The notes beneath the pieces were generated by a model. It did not search any database. It saw nothing but the letters and a program-made list of their open reading frames with translations, and was not told the origin of the DNA. This document shows positions 60,335 to 64,000 of a stretch of DNA of 64,000 bases, piece after piece. The stretch's first letter is position 1. Each line of letters opens with the position of its first letter. The DNA is from Salegentibacter_A chungangensis (lineage in GTDB: Bacteria; Bacteroidota; Bacteroidia; Flavobacteriales; Flavobacteriaceae), in contig NZ_JBHTLI010000001.1 in assembly GCF_042678405.1 (NCBI RefSeq), positions 1,054,001 to 1,118,000 of the forward strand. The letters are read 5' to 3'. The position numbers and the translations under genes were made by a program.

Positions 60335-60367
60335 TTTGCTGATGTTGTTAGCAAATGTTTATATTTG
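60335..60367 (+). promoter_or_regulatory. Promoter of the HYC_CC_PP-type gene
   Basis: TTTG (60335-60338) and TATATTTG (60360-60367) are 21 nt apart. The ATG at 60374 is 6 nt after the -7 element, so the transcript is probably leaderless. Confidence 0.65.
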
Positions 60368-60373
60368 AAGCCA

Positions 60374-60796
60374 ATGACGAAAGTATCCCTACATACGATT
60401 TCGGTTATAATGGCATTTATTGTGCTGTTTTCAACCCTGTCCTTTACAGTGGATAAACACTTTTGTGGGACAAGTTTAGTTGGTCATTCAGTTTTTTCAT
60501 CTGCAAAAAAGTGCAAATCAGAGATGATTTCCTGTGGTGTGAAGGGAAGCTTTCATATGGCTATGGGAAAAGACTCCTGTTGCTCAAATAAAAAGGAAAA
60601 TATTCAAGGTCAGGATGAGTTGAAAACTTCTTCGTTTTCTTTTGTTCTTGTTAAGCCTAATTATTTAATTCCGTTATCATTTATCTTACCGGGACTTATT
60701 GGAGAATTACCTCTGAAGGTAATACCCAGTTCATATTATAAACCTCCCTTACTGGTCGCCGACATACAGGTTATAGATCAGGTTTTCTTGATCTGA
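60374..60796 (+). CDS. HYC_CC_PP-family protein
   Basis: This 140-residue secreted or membrane-anchored protein has an N-terminal hydrophobic segment (about 8-25), DKHFCGTSL at 27-35, a Cys pair in DSCCSNKK near 68 and YYKPPLL near 122. This order of H-x-C, CC and PP matches the flavobacterial HYC_CC_PP family, which has no known function and often stands before a TonB-dependent receptor gene. The four other cysteines and His/Met residues suggest metal or disulfide chemistry, but this is inference. A SusC-type receptor gene follows here too. Confidence 0.78.
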   Translation: MTKVSLHTISVIMAFIVLFSTLSFTVDKHFCGTSLVGHSVFSSAKKCKSEMISCGVKGSFHMAMGKDSCCSNKKENIQGQDELKTSSFSFVLVKPNYLIPLSFILPGLIGELPLKVIPSSYYKPPLLVADIQVIDQVFLI

Positions 60797-60932
60797 TTTT
60801 CAGGTACTACCAAGAGCAAGTTAGTTGCTATACACTAATTGGAAGTGCACTTTTACTTCCTCAAGGCAGATATTGGCCGTAGGTCAAAACATATTTGCCC
60901 TAGAAATATTATTATCTAAAAATCAAATATTT

Positions 60933-63900
60933 ATGAAAAATAAATTGCAAGCAATTTTTACACTATTTCTGGTGTTAATTGTGCAGTTAACCATTGCACA
61001 GGAAAAAACGATTTCGGGTACTGTTACAGATGAGAACGGAATGCCAATGCCTGGTGTTAACGTAATTATTAAGGATACCAGAACAGGAACCCAAACCGAT
61101 TTTGACGGATTATATTCTATAAAAGCCAATGTAGGCGATGTACTTAACTTTAGCTACATAGGGAAGAAAGTTGTAAACCGAACTGTTGGTGCTGAAGATG
61201 TTATTGACGTCAAAATGAAGAAGAGTGCAGAATCTCTTGATGAAGTGATGGTTGTTGCTTACGGCTCCTCTGATAAAAGGAGTTTTACAGGGGCAGCGGA
61301 AACTGTAAACACCGAAGCGCTTACCCGTAGCTCTACGGCAAGTTTCGAAACTGCACTTCAAGGGAAGGTTTCCGGTATTAACGTTTCTACCTCAGGACAA
61401 CCCGGAGGAGAATCCAATGTTCAAATAAGAGGTATTGGTTCTATAAGCGGTAATACTCAACCTTTGTATGTATTGGATGGTGTTGTGATTAACACCAATT
61501 CTAATTTGAGAGCCGGGGATTTTATGACGGGAAGCACGGGATATAACCCATTATCAACAATCAATTCAGAAGATATAGAAAGCATAACTGTTTTAAAGGA
61601 TGCTGCCGCTTCTTCTCTTTACGGGTCCAGAGCAGCAAATGGAGTTATTATAATTACTACTAAAGATGGAAAAAAAGGAGAGACTGAAATCACCTTAGGT
61701 GTTGAAACGGGGTGGAGCCAGAATCTCACAGAAGAAAAATTAATCAATAATGAGCAGTTCAAGGATCTTTGGATTGAGGGGCAAGTAAACCAATATATTC
61801 AAAATAACGAAAACGCCGAGTTTACCAGAGTTTATGGTGATAATGCACTTTACAGCGATTATGAAAATCAGGCAATAAGTGACTATGAAGGGATCTATGG
61901 CACCACTAATGCTAACTCTGATTGGCTTGATGCTATTTATCAAAACGGATTAACTCAAAAATATAATCTATCTGCAAGAGGAGGTAGTGAAAAGACTTCA
62001 TTCTATGTTTCTGGAAATTACCTTGAACAAAAGGGGACGATCATAGAAACAGGCCTGAAACGTTACTCAGGAAGAATTAATCTTGAAAATCAGGCTAAGG
62101 ACTGGCTAAAACTTGGAATTAATCTTTCTGTGGCAAAAACCGAAAGGGATGCAGCCAATTTTGACGGATCTTATGCAGGCGGATTGAACCCGTTGTATAT
62201 GGCTAGGGTGCTGCCTCCTGCCGCACCAATTTATGATCCTGAAGGTTATGGAGGTTTTGCTAATCTGCCGAACGATATTGAGAAAAATGCTAACCCGATT
62301 GGAGTTCTGAAAGTTGGAGAGTATGAAAATACTGAATTCAGGGTTAGAGGAGATGCGTATGCTGAATTTCAAATCCTGGACCCTCTTAGTTTTAAGACGA
62401 CCTTTGGTGTAGATCAACAGGCAATTGACGAGACTTTATATGATAATAAAGAATTCGGTGCAGGTGGAGGAATTTGGAATGGTGTATTGAATCGCGTTAA
62501 AAGTGAGGTCTTCCAGTATACCACTACCAATATTTTAAACTATGATGACCATTTTGGAAAGCACGGAGTTAAAGTTCTGTTAGGACATGAATCTCAGGTT
62601 TCAAAAATGAATTCGATTAATGTTTATGGGTATGATGTACTAGATAGTGAATTGCTTTCTGCAAGTAGTATTGGTGCGCTGTGGACTCATACTGGATACG
62701 CAGAGAACTATTCCCTACTCTCGTATTTCTCACAAGTATCTTATAATTTCGATCAGAAATATTACTTATCATCAAGTTTTAGGCGAGATGGTTCGTCCAG
62801 GTTTGGAAAGGCTTCCCGTTGGGGAACTTTTTGGTCCCTGTCTGGAGCCTGGGTAGCTACCGAAGAAGATTTCCTAGATATAGACGGTTTAGATTATCTG
62901 AAGTTTAGAGGGAGCTTTGGGACAAATGGAAACTTACCACCGCAATATTACGCCTCTTTAGCATTTTTTGAAACCGATGGTAAAGGTTATGGCGGAGAAT
63001 CAGGGTTGTCTTACGGACAACTTCAAAACCCTGACCTGTCCTGGGAGTTAAGTAAAAACTTCAATGCTGGTGTAGATATTAACCTATACAGTAAACTGGA
63101 CCTGGCAGTTAACTATTTCCATAAGAAAACTGAAGACTTATTGCTGAATGTTCCGGTGTCACCTACTACTGGTTTTATGACGCAATTGCAGAATTATGGT
63201 GAAATGATCAATAAAGGATGGGAGTTTGAAGTTGGTTATAATCCTGTTTCAACTGAAGAGTTTTCCTGGAGAACCAGCGCAAACCTGACCATTCTTGACA
63301 ATGAGATTACCAAGCTAAAGAACGATATAGTTCCTACTTATAGTTCAAGATATGGGCAGGACCCGCTAATCATAAAACAAGGCGAAAGTATTTATTCCTT
63401 TTACTTAAGGGATTATGCAGGTGTAGATCCATCAAGCGGATATGCCCAATATCACGTTTTAGAGAATGGAGAGAGAACGGGAGAACTCACTACCGATGCT
63501 CAGCAAGCCGGATTTGGAATTTTTGGAGATGCTTTACAGGATTTCCAGGGAGGTCTTTTCAATCAGTTTAACTATAAAGACTTCACATTCGATTTCCAAT
63601 TCACTTTCGGGTTAGGAGGAAAAGTGTATGACCGTACTGCATTTAAACGTGATGATGATGGCTTCGCTCCGCAATACACCAATACTGTTGCTCAATTGGA
63701 TCCCTGGAACCCGAATAATACAGATGCCACGGTGCCAATTAGGATAAATGGTAACCCAACATTCTCTAATGACGTTTCAACAAGGCATTTATATGACTCA
63801 GATTATTTAAAGCTAAAAAACGTCAAATTAAGCTACAATCTTCCGGAACTGTGGAATACTGTTAAAGGAGGATCTCTATATGTTCAGGGGAACAATTTAT

Positions 63901-64000
63901 TCCTGCTTACTGAACTAGACGGATATGATCCGGAAGCTGTTGTTGATGGAGTGAATTTCTTCCAGGTACCAACAGCGAGGACTATTCTTTTAGGACTTCA
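60933..64000 (+). CDS. SusC/RagA-type TonB-linked outer-membrane protein, partial
   Basis: The frame is open from ATG 60933 to the window edge (1,022 codons). It has a signal peptide (ending QLTIA, then Q), a carboxypeptidase-like domain (ISGTVTDENGMPMPG...), the SusC box MVVAYGSSDKRSFTG and a plug with QPLYVLDG. The barrel continues to a stretch reading FFQVPTARTILLGL, which is normally close to the C-terminus, so only a few residues are missing. No susD is visible; it would lie beyond the edge. The preceding gene is the HYC_CC_PP protein. Substrate unknown. Confidence 0.9.
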   Translation, partial: MKNKLQAIFTLFLVLIVQLTIAQEKTISGTVTDENGMPMPGVNVIIKDTRTGTQTDFDGLYSIKANVGDVLNFSYIGKKVVNRTVGAEDVIDVKMKKSAESLDEVMVVAYGSSDKRSFTGAAETVNTEALTRSSTASFETALQGKVSGINVSTSGQPGGESNVQIRGIGSISGNTQPLYVLDGVVINTNSNLRAGDFMTGSTGYNPLSTINSEDIESITVLKDAAASSLYGSRAANGVIIITTKDGKKGETEITLGVETGWSQNLTEEKLINNEQFKDLWIEGQVNQYIQNNENAEFTRVYGDNALYSDYENQAISDYEGIYGTTNANSDWLDAIYQNGLTQKYNLSARGGSEKTSFYVSGNYLEQKGTIIETGLKRYSGRINLENQAKDWLKLGINLSVAKTERDAANFDGSYAGGLNPLYMARVLPPAAPIYDPEGYGGFANLPNDIEKNANPIGVLKVGEYENTEFRVRGDAYAEFQILDPLSFKTTFGVDQQAIDETLYDNKEFGAGGGIWNGVLNRVKSEVFQYTTTNILNYDDHFGKHGVKVLLGHESQVSKMNSINVYGYDVLDSELLSASSIGALWTHTGYAENYSLLSYFSQVSYNFDQKYYLSSSFRRDGSSRFGKASRWGTFWSLSGAWVATEEDFLDIDGLDYLKFRGSFGTNGNLPPQYYASLAFFETDGKGYGGESGLSYGQLQNPDLSWELSKNFNAGVDINLYSKLDLAVNYFHKKTEDLLLNVPVSPTTGFMTQLQNYGEMINKGWEFEVGYNPVSTEEFSWRTSANLTILDNEITKLKNDIVPTYSSRYGQDPLIIKQGESIYSFYLRDYAGVDPSSGYAQYHVLENGERTGELTTDAQQAGFGIFGDALQDFQGGLFNQFNYKDFTFDFQFTFGLGGKVYDRTAFKRDDDGFAPQYTNTVAQLDPWNPNNTDATVPIRINGNPTFSNDVSTRHLYDSDYLKLKNVKLSYNLPELWNTVKGGSLYVQGNNLFLLTELDGYDPEAVVDGVNFFQVPTARTILLGL

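Noticed and set aside
59869..60373. tRNA-Arg as an integration site for a mobile element
   Set aside because: No integrase gene and no repeated tRNA 3' end was seen in the following sequence. The neighbouring genes look chromosomal.
1..64000. CRISPR arrays, insertion sequences and prophage genes
   Set aside because: No regularly spaced repeats, transposase, integrase or phage structural genes were found among the reading frames.

Overview
The window reads as a chromosome segment of a marine flavobacterium (Bacteroidota, Flavobacteriaceae). The evidence is SusC/SusD pairs, gliding protein GldA, promoters of the Bacteroidota type (TTG near -33, TAnnTTTG near -7), A-rich rather than Shine-Dalgarno ribosome sites, and a tRNA-Arg without encoded CCA. 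A Gramella/Christiangramia, Salegentibacter or Zunongwangia relative is the best guess, but the genus is inference. No insertion sequence, phage gene or CRISPR array was seen.

Layout. 1-6134 (minus): a truncated amidohydrolase with a WD40-like propeller, a PLP-dependent threonine/serine dehydratase, a universal stress protein, a 2-hydroxyacid dehydrogenase and a glutaryl-CoA-dehydrogenase-like enzyme. 6264-22110: a sulfur and methionine block with metK (minus), metY-metX-hom-metZ, an Rrf2 regulator, DUF2061-cysH-cysD-cysN, an OsmC protein, and split metH plus metF. 22135-24870: a PagL-like lipid A deacylase, a GIN-domain lipoprotein and gldA (minus). 25109-29175: the Phe/Tyr operon pheA-aminotransferase-tyrA-DAHP synthase/chorismate mutase. 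29251-40582: a secreted protein, rsgA, dtd, two DUF3857/transglutaminase proteins, a MazG-like gene, aroA, queA, rlmN and a polyprenyl synthase. 40648-41223: two tandem acidic lipoproteins. 41436-59288: a sulfatase, a membrane-spanning LuxR-type sensor/regulator and a polysaccharide utilisation locus (susC, susD, GH144-like, esterase, GH43-like, GH3), followed by a convergent PHP hydrolase/esterase pair. 59395-64000: yqeY, tRNA-Arg, a HYC_CC_PP-type protein and a second SusC that runs off the edge.

The most notable signal is regulatory RNA. Sulfur amino acid genes in 15 kb appear to be under three different RNA mechanisms. A SAM-II-like aptamer precedes metK. A clear SAM-I (S-box) aptamer precedes metH-metF. 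The metYX-hom-metZ operon is preceded by two consecutive tiny ORFs packed with Met and Cys codons, each followed by an intrinsic terminator whose 5' arm can pair with the end of the ORF. That is the architecture of leader-peptide attenuation, in tandem. A third leader of the same design, with a run of Phe/Tyr codons, precedes pheA. None of these leaders is long enough to be caught by ordinary gene callers.

The PUL carries a GH144-type and a GH3 enzyme and lacks GH16/GH17 laminarinases, so beta-1,2-glucan (possibly acyl-substituted) is a reasonable predicted substrate. Several genes have a start codon within about 5-10 nt of the -7 element, which suggests leaderless transcripts.
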